The notes under the pieces are model-generated. The model saw nothing but the letters and a program-made list of their open reading frames with translations. It did no database searches and was not told where the DNA came from. Position numbers and translations under genes: made by a program. From the NCBI GenBank assembly GCA_022059125.1, contig JAEUWY010000004.1, positions 2,294,001 to 2,358,000 on the forward strand: 64,000 bases of DNA. Reading direction: 5' to 3'. This document shows, piece after piece, positions 1 to 12,486 of the stretch. This DNA is from Corynespora cassiicola (Eukaryota > Ascomycota > Dothideomycetes > Pleosporales > Corynesporascaceae). How positions within the stretch are numbered: position 1 is the first letter of the stretch; each line of letters begins with the position of its first letter.

Positions 1-1
1 C

Positions 2-763
2 AAGAACGCCATGCTCATGAGCCAAGTGACGGTGCCGGTGATGTCGAAGCTCCTTCTCATGCGCGAGGACCTCGAAGAAGAGGCCGACGAAATGGTGGGT
101 TGGGCCGTCATCACGGCCCACTTGGCGGAGTGGACCGACGGACGAAAAGTTGTGGGCGCTACAGAGCTCGGCCTGGACGGAAAGACTTCTGCCAACCAGG
201 ACGCAGAGCAGCCTCACATTCAGCTATCTATTGATATCCTTGAGCGGGCTCTTGGACATGGCTGCTCCAAGGATGAACGCAAGCCTCTCTTGTCTCTTCT
301 CAGCAAACTGCACATCTCGCCCACTGCCCCTGAGATCAAGACGGAGCCCTCGGATGATGAAGATGCTGATCCACTACGCACGCTCCATGCACTCGTCACA
401 GAAGCCGTGGAAGGCAAGCTCGGCATGGATGTCACGCAGAGGAATTACCTCTCCAAGCTTGAGATCAGCCTCAACAAGCGGCTCGGTGAGGTTGAGCATG
501 TGACACAAGTGCAAGACGAAGAAAACACCGCCATGCCCGATGCCACGGAGGCCACTGAGGTCAAGGCCCAAGGCACCGAGGAAGAAGACGAAGATACGAT
601 GCTTGCGGACATGCAGGGTGAGGGCACGCGGATGCCTCTGGAGGAAGAAGAAGAGGAGGAGGGCGAAGAGGATGAGAGCAACGTGTCAGGGCGCAAGTCA
701 AGACCCGCAATCACGGAAGAGGACATTATCGACTCCCTCCTTGAAAGCGAGATGAGCACCTGA
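2..763 (+). CDS. Condensin complex subunit 3 (Cnd3/Ycg1-like), C-terminal part
   Basis: The reading frame is open from the left edge of the window (AAG AAC GCC ATG...) to TGA at 761-763, so the 5' part of the gene lies outside. About 253 codons are visible. The pattern of a helical stretch followed by a short segment with EWTDGRK, an ILERAL...CSKDERKPLLSLLSKLHI block and a QRNYLSKLEISLNKRLGE helix matches the C-terminal HEAT-type region of fungal condensin Cnd3/Ycg1, the non-SMC subunit that clamps DNA in the nuclear condensin ring. The last 80 residues are very acidic (runs of E and D), as is usual for the tail of this subunit. The assignment rests on recalled family patterns, not a search; an unrelated HEAT-repeat nuclear protein is the alternative. 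The gene converges on the one ending at 2419. Confidence 0.7.
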   Translation, partial: KNAMLMSQVTVPVMSKLLLMREDLEEEADEMVGWAVITAHLAEWTDGRKVVGATELGLDGKTSANQDAEQPHIQLSIDILERALGHGCSKDERKPLLSLLSKLHISPTAPEIKTEPSDDEDADPLRTLHALVTEAVEGKLGMDVTQRNYLSKLEISLNKRLGEVEHVTQVQDEENTAMPDATEATEVKAQGTEEEDEDTMLADMQGEGTRMPLEEEEEEEGEEDESNVSGRKSRPAITEEDIIDSLLESEMST

Positions 764-2418
764 TTGTAGATGATGGACATGCTCGGGGAGGCTGTGTTTT
801 TTGCTCTGGCGTTTTAGGCGCTTCTCCGGCACGGGAGACCAACCGCTTGTAATGATTTGATGACGGGACTACTGGGAATGGAGTGGATGGGATTGGGACT
901 GGGAAGGGAGCTCCGGGTCTGCTCTGGTCTGGGAAAGCCTGTCCACGATACGGGTCCCCCGCGCCCCTGTTAACGTCATGTCGTGAATTTTTTATGAAAT
1001 GCATTGCTTGTTTATACCCCTCCGAGATGAATGCGCCAGCTTGTGCACAACAGCCGTTTTTTTGTGGCGCCGCGCTATGGCTTCCCGGACGTTGGGCATT
1101 ACCCATACGCGTCCCTTGCAATTATACCAGAGGCGTGTTATATACCTCACAATCTCGCTTAGAGTAATAATAATAGCAGTGGTTGCTAGCAACAGGGACG
1201 ACGACACAGCCGTAGCAGTAGCAGTAGCAAAAAATCAAGTCAGCAAGGCACGCACGCCGCAACACTTTTTCGTTTTCAACAGGCACGTTCGCAGAACAGA
1301 CGGAGTATGGTGTAGCGTAGTGTAGTGTAACGATGAGTAGTAGTATAAATAACAAGTCAAGGGTTCGCCAAGGCGGAGAGGAGCAGCACCTTGATCTCGG
1401 CGGACGAACAGCAGCGCCCAGCCGGATCCCATGCGTCCATCAGATCCGTCAAGACATTATATGTAAAAGTAAGGTAAATGTAGTGCGGTGTGGAGAGGGG
1501 CATTCTAAGCCGTTTTTAATGAGCTGTTGTTGGTGATGGATGATGATGTTGATGTTGATGTTGATGACGATGTTCTGTGAGTGAGAAGAGAGCAGTAGCA
1601 GTAGAGGATGATAAAAAGACAATAAAAAAGACATTTGATGGTAAACAAAGATTAAGAAAACAGGAAAAGACAACCCTTGCTTTGGATTTCCGATAGCCAC
1701 AGCCCAGATACCCAACCACCAGCGCCTCGCCTGCCTTTGAAGAGATGAATTGTGCCGGTAAAAGTTCGATTTCCCCTTTGATGGATGCGCGTGTACGTGT
1801 GAGTGTGCTCCCGGACCGTTGACCAAAACGTACCAACCGCCCCGAAACGCTATGCCACGCAAGTTCCCGAATGCAGATCACTAATAGAGGCTGAGCAGCT
1901 TTGGAGTAGTAGCTCAAACGGACGAAATAAAAGACGAATGTGCAGCGCAGGAATCGATGAGCAAGCAGCAAGAAAAGAGCACACAATTTGGTGGTAGAGA
2001 AGGAAAGATGAGGCAAAATCAGGAAAACAAAACACGTTTGAGAAAGGAACAGAGAATAGTGAAAAGACTCCCCCCGGGCAAATCCAAAAAACTGACCAGC
2101 AAGCCTGCCTGTGCCGTCCCGTAAGCATCCGTACTTTTTGTCCCGCCAGGCTTTTGTGAGATTTTAAGCCCCCCGAACACCATCACAGTCCGATTTGAAG
2201 GTATCAAACTCCATCCCCTGAAAGATCTCCAGTCTATGATCTCCACCCATACCGTGCCAAAAGTAGCCCGCAAATGCCACAAATCTTTAACCATTCTGAA
2301 TGAAAAACTCCAAATCAGTCTTGCCCACGCCAGCCCTTCCGAATGAACCGTCCCATGCCAAAACTGCTCGAGCAAGATCCAGGCTCAGAGAGATCGATAC
2401 CTATTATGTACGAGGAGT
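764..2418. other. Convergent 3' intergenic spacer, no gene seen
   Basis: This 1.65 kb lies between two converging genes. It contains only short overlapping frames without codon structure I trust. It carries simple-sequence tracts: GTAGCA triplets near 1209-1230 and a GATGTT/GATGAT tract at about 1534-1575. It probably holds the two 3' UTRs. Confidence 0.6.
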
Positions 2419-4433
2419 TTACGCGGGAGACTTGCTCGCGGCGTTGGAAACGTTGCGGCGGTCGTCGTTCATCGAGAGCGAGCCGAAGCCAGTCGAGAGG
2501 AAGGAGAAGGGGTCATTGCGTCCGTCACCGCCATTCACAGCACCTTGGGTTGGGTACTGGTCAGCAGCTGTGAATGCGGCTTCAGCAGAGCGACTATCGA
2601 AGGGAGTGGATTGCATACCGCCATTCGGGGCATACTGAGCGCCCATTGGAGGATACGGGCTTGCAGCACCGACACCCGAAGGTAGAGCATACGAACTTGG
2701 GGGGCCACCAAACTGCTGAGCGGGGAAGCCACCGGCGGCAAAGGCAGCCTGTCCAAAGGGACCGGGGCCTGGGGTGCCACCCATGGAGGGCGGGCCCATT
2801 CCGAAGCTAGAGGGAGTGTCCATGGGCGAGGGGAACGCGGAGTCGGCAACGACGGCAGCTCCCGCACGGCTAGCACCGCAGCGCAGGCAGTTGACATTCT
2901 TGGCAAAGTTGTGGTAACCGCAGCCATTCTCACCGCACTTCCAGTCGCCCGCGCGGAAGGGGACGACGCCGGTGCCTCCACGCATGTGTCCACCTCCCAT
3001 TCCGTGGCCACCGTGGCCCATGTGGTGCTGGGGCGGGCCCATCATGCCGGGATGACCGTAGCCGTAGCCAAAGGCCATGGGGTCTCCACCCGGAGGACCC
3101 TGCTGCATGGCAGGGAACGAGCAGCGGAAGCATGCCGTGCGGCGTTGGAAGTTGGAGAATCCACACGAGGGGCAGCTCCAGTCGCCGGGGCGGGGGCGGT
3201 TCTTGCTGGGCGGGAAGGGAGTCAGAATTTCGGCAGCGCGGTCGAGAACGCGGCTGGACGAGGGGGAAACCTCAATTGCCTTCTCGTTCAAGGCACGGCC
3301 GTTCATGCAGAGGCTTTCGGCAGCCTGCTTCTGTTAGCACCATTTCACAAAAACTGATTTTGATCGAGGGGGTGTGGAAAACTTGCCTCCTCGTGAGATG
3401 AAAAGATGGCGAAGCCAGAGCCGGTGGGCTTGTGCTGGTCGGGAGTGCGGAGTGTCCAAAAGGCAATGGGACGGCCGCCGAACTGGGTGAACCAGCTCTC
3501 AAGCTCGGACTGGGTGGTGTCATGTGGAAGCCCGCTCATGTGAAGGACCTTACTACGCTCAGACAGGAATGCCCTGACGTCTGCACGAGCATCCATTGGC
3601 TTGGTGAGGATGTCAGGGTGATCCTGAGGAGGCTGTGATTTGCGGATGAGGCCACGGAGGACGCGGGCAAGGGTGACGGCTTCTTCCATGGCGCGCCTAG
3701 GCGAGGCGGGGGCGAGGGCCTGGAGGTGGAAGGGGAGGTTGTGCTTGATGGGAGCTGACGACTGGACGGGCTCGACCTCGAGGGCGGCGCAGATGTTGCT
3801 GAGGGCGCTGGAGCCAAAGGGGAGCGACTCTGGATGGTGGGCCTGCCAGCGTTGGTACTCGGTGCGCAGGTCAAAGGTGCGCGAGTGCTGGAGGTAGGGA
3901 GGTAGCACGACGGCCTTGTCGCGGGCTTCGCGGGGCAATTGGACTCGCAGGTCCCATGAATCGAGCGTCACAAAGGCGAACTCGAGGTTCTTGGGGAGCA
4001 GGTGCTCCTGGGCGAAGCTGTCGAAGCGGTTGATGGCGTCCCGGAAAGAACCGGCGTTGCGGACGTTCTCCCAGGTGAGGGTGGTGAGGCTCGCTGTCGA
4101 AAAATTTGCGTCAGGCACGGCGGGAGTGAAAGGCGGGCGGCAGACTGTTACTCACTGCAGAGGGCCGTGATTGGAGTGTTCACCGGCTTGACGAGGACGT
4201 TTTCACGGTGAAGCTGGGATGACGTACGTCAGCAGATGTCCAGATGGACGGCAGGTGAGAGACGGGGGCTAGCTCACCTCTTCACACGACTTTGCGTCCA
4301 GCAGGATCCATCCCAATTCAATGACCTCTGCCGAGTCCTTGGTCACGTATACGCCGTGCTCGTCACATGTGGTGGCTACGTGGATGACGACGTAGCGGTC
4401 GAGGTTTGGTGCCTGCGGGCTTTGGGCGGCCAT
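2419..4433 (-). CDS. ERI1-like (degenerate) exonuclease-RRM-RanBP2 zinc-finger RNA-binding protein
   Basis: Exons on the minus strand are 4433-4278, 4213-4156, 4093-3387 and 3330-2419 (610 aa). The N-terminus (residues about 14-215) has the fold pattern of an ERI1/RNase T 3'-5' exonuclease (RYVVIHVATTCDEHG, ELGWILLD, TSLTTLTWENVRNAG, TLDSWDL). An RRM follows at about 240-325 (KVLHMSGLPHDTTQSELESW, GSGFAIFSSHEE). Two RanBP2-type C4 zinc fingers sit at 356-377 (C360, C363, C374, C377) and 435-458 (C439, C444, C455, C458). The rest is Gly/Pro/Met-rich. Such proteins bind single-stranded RNA; a role in mRNA metabolism is inferred. The DEDDh motif is broken: the first D-x-E is H-x-A. Introns 1 and 2 are GT-AG; intron 3 (3386-3331) begins GCAAGT and is a GC-AG intron. 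The start ATG at 4433 opens the conserved domain directly. Confidence 0.8.
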
Positions 4434-5055
4434 TGTGGGTAGCGGTGGGTGAGGGCGGAGTCGCGGCGGAGGGTGCAGCTGGCTGCTTCTGTTCTGGCGG
4501 CGGGCGTGCGGCGGCGGCGGCAGCAGCGATGAGAGCGTCGGCAGCGACGGCGGCGATGGGGGCAGGAGGTGGGAGGGGCAGAGGGCAGGTGCAAGTCAGG
4601 GCAGGGCGTCAGCGGACAGGTGAGGGAAGGAGCCGCCTGGGGGAGGGGAGCTGCGACGTGGGAGCTGCAACGGCAGACGAGACGGATAGCGGATGGCCGG
4701 GGTGCGAGGGCGAGAGGGCCAGAGGGCTCGGGGGAGGGGGAGGAGGAGGAGAGGAGGAGGGAGGAGAGGGAGCGCGGCAATGAGACGGGATGGACGACGT
4801 GTCTCCAGGTGAGATGCAAAGTCGGGAGGGTTGACAAGAGTGGAGGGCGCGGATGGGCAGAGGGCGGCTCCGTGCTTGTATCCTCGCTCGTCTGTTCCAA
4901 GAAGATTTCTCTGGATTCGCTAACCTTACGACGTACGTGGTTCAGGAGGAGCTAAAACGGCTGAGCAAGAGCCGTGCAAGGCCGCCATGTCATCAGGTAA
5001 AAAGCACCCCCGCTGGCGTAAACACAAACATGCTCACCGCCGCCCTGCCGCCCAT

Positions 5056-5087
<32 letters not shown>

Positions 5088-6966
5088 GGGTTCGCGTCCG
5101 GCGGCGCCTGGGCTGCTGCTGTACCCGTCGCCCGCCCCAAGTCTCTGCTTCTTCTGAGGCCTTCGTGTTTGGGGGGCCCACCCCGGGCGTGCGGCGGCGG
5201 CGCGGCGGCGACCAGCGGGCGGCGGGCAGCAACAGCAGACGACAGCTCTCCGCCGCTCGGCACCACCGCCGCCTGGCCTGTCTGAAACCGCTTCGGCGCC
5301 CTCTGATTGAAGGACGGCACGCGTCTTGAGCAACCCTCCCGCGCGAGCCCGCCGCCCGTCCCAGGCCTCCATGTCCTCCACGCCCTCCCACGCCCTCCCA
5401 CGCCGTGCACCCCGGCCGGGACAGACCAGGCCAGCCCACACCAAGCTCGACGCCCACGCTGCGCTATCCTCTGCTGTGCTGTACTGCTGTACTGCCGTCC
5501 TGCTACTTTGACGCGTGCGTGCCTGGCCTGGCCTGGCTGAGACTGCCACCGCCCACGGCACGCACCGCGCAGCAGCAGCGTGCTAGCAGACGCGGGCAGC
5601 AGGGTTCAAGGGCCGTCCTGCTGCGCTGGCCCACTCGCCAGAGGCATATTTTGGGGACGAGGGGATTCATGTGCGTGTCGGCGCCGCACTGCTCTCTCCG
5701 TACATGCGCATCCCCTATGGCTGCAGCGAGCACAGTGTCAGCGCCGTCTCCACGCGAGCGAGCGGAATCCCGGGTCCAAGCTAACAGCCATCTGAATGCC
5801 TACCTAGGTAGCCGTCTGAATGAACCCGCGCCGCCATGCCACGGATACATGCACGGCCGCAGCAGGCGACTGAGCGGGCTCGCTCGCGTCTGTCCGCTGC
5901 GTCTGTCCGCGCCTGACTGCGTCTACCTGCGCCCTGTGCCTGCGCCAGAAGGCCGCAACCCGCGTCCAGAAGACTTCTGGTCGACTTCTGCATCCGACGC
6001 CCTCGTGTGGCTTGCCCCTGGCGATCGCGCGCTTCCCCGCCGCGTCGAGCCCACGTGACCTCGCCCATTCACAAGCCGCGAGCTCCGGCGGGCGCCACTC
6101 GCACCACTCACAGCGCCTGCACCCCTCGCACAGCCTCCGATCAGCCTCCGACGCTGCGCTGGGCACTGCGCGTCCGTTGTTTGAGGAACATGAAGACGCG
6201 CCCGCCTGCTGCCCGCCTGCTGCCCGTTGCTCCCAGGGCCGCTGTGCCTCTGCGCATCCCGCTCCCTGCCCATCCGCTGCCTTGGGGGCCGACTCTCGCG
6301 GCACTGCCAGCTCACGCAGCTCATCCAGCTTCCCATTGGGGGTGGCGACGCGGTGATTGGCGTTGGTTGTCGTCCCAGACGGGCACTAGCATCGTCGAGG
6401 GCGGGAATTCCTTTGTGATTATTTGTGAAGCTGTGTTAGTCTCTTTCAAGAGCTGGGCCCCCTTAACCTCGCCGCGCGCGCTCCTGTTGCTCACCTGCTG
6501 GACTGCGAGCCTACATAACGCCCGTCTGCTCGCGCCACCACAGGAGCACAGCACTGTCCCGGCGAAGCACTGTCCTTTTGACACGCCCGTCCCATCCAAT
6601 TTGGCCCTTCACACTCGCCCTCGTCCGCCCGGAACCCACGCGAGCATCCCCACCGTCCTAGCCCTGATCCATCCCTCGCCGCCCTGCTGCCTCAATCTCC
6701 CCCCTCGGCCATTCATCGGCTGCACAAATGTCTCGGCAACGTTATTCTTCCCCGCGCGATGCGGAGGCGCGGTGAGTAAAAAAGACCCAGAGACCCTGGG
6801 CCTATTCTTGTCCACGCCCTACATAATATCGTCACAACCTCCTCCAGCACCCCTCCCCCGCGTTTCCGCTTCAGGCACTTTTGCCATTCTGCCACTATCC
6901 TGCCACGCGTCGTCCCATGTAGCCGCCCCCGTCTAATTGACCCGCAGCACCTTCTCGTATCGCATC
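4434..6966. other. GC-rich divergent promoter spacer
   Basis: This 2.5 kb lies between two divergent genes and is strongly GC-rich. Many frames stay open because of composition, not coding. It holds a (GGCGAG)n tract at about 5059-5090, repeated CACGCCCTCC units near 5380-5405 and GGCCT repeats near 5520-5535. I see no convincing gene; 5' UTRs and regulatory sequence are the likely content. Confidence 0.55.
5059..5090. repeat. (GGCGAG)n simple tandem repeat
   Basis: Five consecutive copies of the hexamer GCGAGG/GGCGAG are readable directly in the sequence, inside the GC-rich spacer. Confidence 0.9.
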
Positions 6967-8731
6967 ATGGGTTTTATGAAGCGCTTCCGCCGCAACAAGA
7001 CGCCCAAGAACAAAGACGTCGTCCCCTTTCACCAAGACTCGCACTTCACTCAGACCTACCGCGGGCCCGACCAAACCCAGCGCCTCGATGACAAGATCCT
7101 GCGCCAAATCTTCGAATATGTCTGCCCCCACACCGCCGACGATAGCCTCGACGGCAGCGAGGAGAGCGGCAACGACGGCTGCATGAGCTGTGACATGCGG
7201 GACCTGGCCCACTGCGCCCTGACGAAGCGGCAGTGGTATGGAGTCGCCGCTGGTCTCCTGTAAGATGCTCCCCTATTCATGTGTCGCCTCCACCCAGGCC
7301 TGACCCCCTGGCAACAGCTACAAGAGCATCCGAATTGACGCCGTCCACTACTGCGAGCTCGAAGAGGTCTACGCCGAGCAGCGCAGGCGCAAGTCGCGCG
7401 GTGGCGATGGCATAGACCCGCCCACCACGCGCCTGCAGCAACTGTGCCGAACCGTACGCGAGAACCACCACGTCGGCCAGCGCGTGCGCTTCTTGAAGCT
7501 GCCCTACATGACCCGCGAGGCTTGCAAGGCCGACCTTGCCCGCACCGTGTCCGTCCTGCCGAACCTAGAATTCGTCGACCTCCCAGACGGTTTCTTCACG
7601 GGCGACCCGTCATGCCACACCCTGCGTCAGGAGCTGCAGGCTCGCTGCCTCCACATCCGCAAGATGAAGTACAACGAGGGCAGCGAGCAGGCCCTGGAGT
7701 CTCTTCTCCACGGCTACTGGCAGGAGCTGCGCGTCATGGAGATTAACAAGATCCAGATGGAGCCCTCCATTCTCAGGCGTGTCTTTGGTATGCTCCCGTG
7801 GTTGAGCGAGGTCAGATTCTCGAACCTCCAGTGGATGGACGACAACCTCTTCCACTCGGTCTCGGGCATGCCTGACTTCCCTCCGCTGGAGACAATGACG
7901 CTGAACAAGATTCACGGAGTCACTGCGCGAGGCTTGCAGCAATTTCTTTCCGCCCCCGTCTGCCGTGATGGCTTGCGGACGCTGAACATCAAGGACTGCT
8001 CGGGCATCCAGGCGTCTTCCCTCCACCTCATCTTGCAAGCCGCCACCAGCCTGCGTACGCTCGAGTACACCGCCACCGTATCCGCATCGCTGCCCATCGA
8101 TCCTATTCCCCCGATGACGTCGTACTCCCTCCGCACTCTGAAGTTTGAAATCATATCCAACGCCCCCCACCAGTTGTACCCTCCCGAAGCATCCTATTAT
8201 CAGTACCTGACCACGTCGCTCATGTCGCACTCGTTGCCCGCCCTCCGCCAGCTCTACGTCCGTGACCCCAACTTCCCCGAGTCCCTCACTCTCGCGCCTC
8301 CTATCCGCCCCTTTGCTGATTCGCCGGCCCATGCCCCGCGGGGGTTCAATCAGCCCCTTGAAGTCTTTTCCAAAGGCCTGGACGAGCTCGAATGGATCTT
8401 CACATCCATCATGCCTCCTGACGCCCACACTGGACGCCGCGGTTCCATGTCTGGCGGGCGTCCGCTGAGCAGCTATTCTGCCCACAAGGGATTGGGTCCA
8501 CAATGGGGCGGCGATGCAAGGAAGAGTATCGTTGTACCCAACGGTTTCGGTGGCTTCTTGGCCGTGCCTGCCGACAGTGAGCGACCTAGGAGTGCTGGCA
8601 ATATTGCACCCTCCCACGGCTACTCCCACTCGCATTCGTCGTCCCTTGGGAACGGAAATGCCTTCCGCGGAAGTTTCCTTGGCCCTGCACTCCGCGATAA
8701 GCGGTCTTCGCGAGCGGATCTGTGGCGCTGA
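6967..8731 (+). CDS. F-box domain protein with leucine-rich-like repeats
   Basis: Exons are 6967-7259 and 7318-8731 (568 aa), with a GTAAGA...CAACAG intron. I start at the ATG in MGFMKRFRRNK because no other ATG lies closer to the domain and the basic leader is usual here. The region at about 38-95 (LDDKILRQIFEYV, LAHCALTKRQWYGVAAGLLYKSI) is an F-box-like helical module, which would bind Skp1 in an SCF ubiquitin ligase. From about 150 to 360 there are irregular leucine-rich segments (VLPNLEFVDLP, LPWLSEVRFSNLQWM, LRTLNIKDCSGIQ, LRTLEYTATVSA) that would form the substrate-recognition face. The C-terminal 130 residues are Ser/Gly/His-rich and look disordered. The substrate is unknown. F-box plus repeats is a clear call; the Skp1 link is inferred from the family. 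Confidence 0.8.
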
Positions 8732-11700
8732 AACTGCAATTTGAATAAAGTTTCAAGGCATCTTGCACCTGGCTTCATCATCATCATCTTCTTTTCACCA
8801 CTTTTCACCCCTTCATTCCATTCGTACATTTAAACCCTTTTTTTTTCCAAAACTTGAACGCCTTGTAGAGACCGGAACAAGGTGGGTTACAGGGAAGGCT
8901 AGGGCTACGGGTTTGAGGGGATCCATGGTCTACGATTCTGGTTTCTTTTGTTCAATACCCCCTTTTTACTACTTTTTTCCTTCCTTTCCCATTCCCACCA
9001 TTTGCAGGAGTTTTTTGGGGGTCACACATTTGTATCGGGAGTTCTTGATGCATGGCCGGTTAGGCTGGCCAACTGGCGCTTCAAGTCTTTCTTCGGTAGA
9101 TGGATTTCTGATGAACATTTTCACCGCATCGGTTTTTCACATTTGAAGAACGGAAAAAAAGAACCGTCATGGAACATTGGGGCGGGCCGCATTTGTATAA
9201 CATGGTCTATGAAGCAGATGAGTCAGTGCCTAATGTAATTCATCATCTATCTTTCTTGCAGACGTGGGGGTAGCATGTGTGTGAGAGAGAAAGAGAGAGG
9301 GTTCAGTGATGGTCGCATGGTCACCGTTCACTATGTGGCATATGCAGCCTTGTACGCATCGAGGTACGGAAGAAGCATACACGACGCCCAAAGAGGGGAT
9401 CGGCTGGTAACACGTCATGTTCGCTTCTCAACCAAACTGTCTCGGAAAATAGAGCCTCAGGGTAGACGTCACCATCATACGAGCAATCCATTCAACCATT
9501 TTAAGGCATCCCCAAGGGGGTTTTGTTTTGGGCAATGTTCGTGGCCTTTTTTTTTTTGATCAGCTTGCGGTTTGTCATTCTATTGTCCAATATCTTTTGC
9601 CCATCTACCTCTTTGACCATCTTTGTGGAGGCGGTGTGCGTCCGGATTGCTGGAGGTACGCACTGCACTTTTGGGGGGTCGCTGTCGGTGGGATGGATGC
9701 ACAGGATGCACATGAGGGAGCAGCAGGTAGTCTGGCAAGGACCCTCGACCCTCGAATAAATGTCATAAAATTCACGGATAGGGAGCTCTTTGGTGGAGAA
9801 TTAGCAGTAAAAACGCTCTTGATACTCTAACAACTACCTCAGACGATGGACTAGGCCATGGTGTTTAGATGACAGAGGGAAAACACATACTGGGTCTGGA
9901 ATAGAACCGAGAAGACATGGAGAATTGTACGAGACCAGAGGTAAGTAGAAAAGTAACTTTCCTTGTGCGAGCTCTAATCTAGGTAATTTTGTTCGAGAAA
10001 ACTCTGGGCGCAGAAAGTTTTCCACACAGTGCTTGGAACGACATATCAGGCTTGTTGACTTTATCGTCGTAATTTTCATTCACCTATACGGGTCTATCAG
10101 CAACTGACTTCTGCTGCGACTACTCTTGTTATTTCCTAGCCTGATCTGTCCCATCCCTTACATATCTTGTGTCTCCAGGTCGTAACGGAGCTGACCACTG
10201 TGTGCTTTATCGAGTTAGTTTTTTTACTCCTCGGTCCTTGTATGATCATTAATCTTTGAACTCTATCCAATATCGGTTACATACTTCCTCAACACGGAAT
10301 GATAGTGTTCTTCCGAATACAGGTTTAGGCTTTGAAAGTCCTTTCAAACACAACTCAAACCAACACATCAGACCTGATGACTTGATCTTGACATCACGAA
10401 GCCGCGAAAGTCTACAAACTATCACACATGTTTGTGTGGGTAGGACACGAATGGATTGACCAGCGTTACTAATCACAGTCATTTTGCTAATCCGTTATGA
10501 TGATTACTAAACGCATCCACATACATCTTCCACCCTTTGAGCCACACCATGCATCTTAGCCATCTCTGTGCGTATCATGTACACCTAAATTGCCTCTTTA
10601 TTTAATTATGGCGTCACATTGCAGCGTCTTTCAAGTGTGGAAATGTGGTAAAGCGCCGAGGATAGACCCACTTGCCGCGTTCTGCTCATTGAAAACAGAC
10701 AGCTATCCGAGATTGCTTGCTAGCCTGCTCTTATTCTCCGCTTCATGCAGGCCCTGCATGCGATATCTTCACTGGTAACTAGGATGTATTCCATCTATCA
10801 CGTCTGAAAGAAACGACAACACGTGCTATGACCAGCTGACTTCCTACTTTCGGTACAAGACGTACGATCAGTGCTGAATACTTTGCGGAAAAAGAAAATC
10901 CAAAATGCCGAGGTTGGGATTTGAGAAAGGAGCCCGCTCAAACAGCTTCATCTGAAATTTTTCAAGTAGATTCCTTTCTGTGTTCCTACGATAGCTTTCT
11001 GTTCATGCGTATAGCTGTGGTGTGCGCCCATGTTCTTCGATGTACAGTCTACAGGCCTTAATTTTCGAATTGTCCCGAATACCCGCCGACTGAATGAGGC
11101 TGAAGAAGAGATTTTGTCGGCTTTTGGCATGTCTCTTGTTCCATGCAGTCCAAACATGTGGCTCTGGTAAGGGGATCAATCGAGTAACAGCCAGTGTAGC
11201 CACGAAAGCAAACACGACAGTTGTGAAGCGCACATTTTTCTTCTGTGTTAGCAAAGTTGTACAAATCTAGTTGTACGAGTCTGTATGTACGATGACTGTC
11301 TCATTACGTGGCAATCATGAAGAGTTTACGGGGATCGTAAGGCGAAGATGTACGCAGAGGCCACGTACTGTGGCAGATTGCAGGACAAAGTCAGCATTGG
11401 ACTGCGCAAAACACCAAAAGAGTGCGCTAGCACGAGCAATTTCTAACCTGTGGGAGATGAGAAGCTTCAGAAGAGTCCACTGCAATAGCCAGGTAGTGTT
11501 TAAGCCTCTGTGGCCCCCTCCGCCCCTTACCTCCCTCTGGCTTGACCGATCTGTACAACACCCTCCATCCCTAGCACGACAGCATCTACACCAGATCTTC
11601 TACTTACTCTCGCAATTTAGCTATCGTTTTGACCTATCGACTTTTGACCAACTCTATACAATTTTGAACCACTGTACATGATTAAACTATCGGCTTCTCC

Positions 11701-12486
11701 TGCGACTAACTACTACCCCCCATTGGAACAAAGAAACACCAAACACCACCTCGACCTCGACCTCCACAAAACACCCAAACCCGTCCTCACCACCTCCAAA
11801 AGCACTACGGAAGGCTAACCCTTTATATACCCCCAACCCCCCAACCCCCAACCCCCCCATTAGCGCGCCGCCCTGAACAGGGCGCCGCTCAGGAAAAACG
11901 CCCAGGTAATCAATCCTTTTCTCCCCTTTCCTGCCGTTTCGGGGAAATTTCTCGACTCCACGGTGGGCAAGAAAAAACGGGCGCCGCGACGACCGGGCGC
12001 ACGCAACGCACGCACGCGCGGGCGCGAGCGGAGCGGTCCCGCAAGCGCGGGTGGGGATCTTGTTTTCTGGCGCTGCAGGGTGGCGCGGGTTGGGTGGGTA
12101 AAGGCTTAGCCAGCGCGCGGTGCCCGCCAAAAGATGCCACTCGTGTGGGAACGAGAGCGAGAACGAAGGTTAGTGGTAGGAGGTGTTAGAGGATACGAAT
12201 GCGATAGCGAGGTTGGAGAGCAGAGGGAGGAGAGAGGGAGGGAGAGAGAGAGAGAAAGGCACTGGAGGTGCAGAAGATATGGGAGTTTTGGAAGGAGGGG
12301 TTTTTCTTTGGGATTGCCTGGATGCTATTTACCTAATACTTGTTTGGTTTTTTTGGGGGCTGAGGGGGATGTGTGCTGGTGGCTTGGTTGGGGAAAGGAA
12401 AGGCTCCCTTTCATAGACGCATGATCCAAGATACCATTCTTCTGCGCTGTGCCAGCTCATTCAGTCCATCCTTCGACCTTGTCATA
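8732..12486. other. Long gene-poor spacer
   Basis: This 3.75 kb lies between the ends of two converging genes. Composition changes along it: pyrimidine-rich near 8760-8860, lower GC from about 9830 to 11680, then C-rich at 11700-12070 and G-rich at 12130-12400. Poly-T occurs at about 9548-9558. No frame has a recognisable domain or plausible splice structure. A frame at 11271-11681 could encode 136 residues but shows no family resemblance and I do not call it. Confidence 0.5.

Noticed and set aside
1740..1790. A tRNA B-box-like AAGTTCGATTTCC
   Set aside because: The flanking bases do not form a T-arm or acceptor stem and there is no matching A box upstream.
5405..6936. Several 100-300 codon frames in the GC-rich spacer
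   Set aside because: All three frames of both strands stay open here because of base composition. None has splice signals with a coherent continuation or a recognisable motif.
7610..8635. A 341-codon minus-strand frame
   Set aside because: It is a shadow of the F-box/LRR gene and has a Gly/Arg/Val composition without motifs.
11271..11681. A 136-codon plus-strand frame in the low-GC spacer
   Set aside because: It has no recognisable domain, no supporting splice structure and a composition unlike the confident genes nearby.
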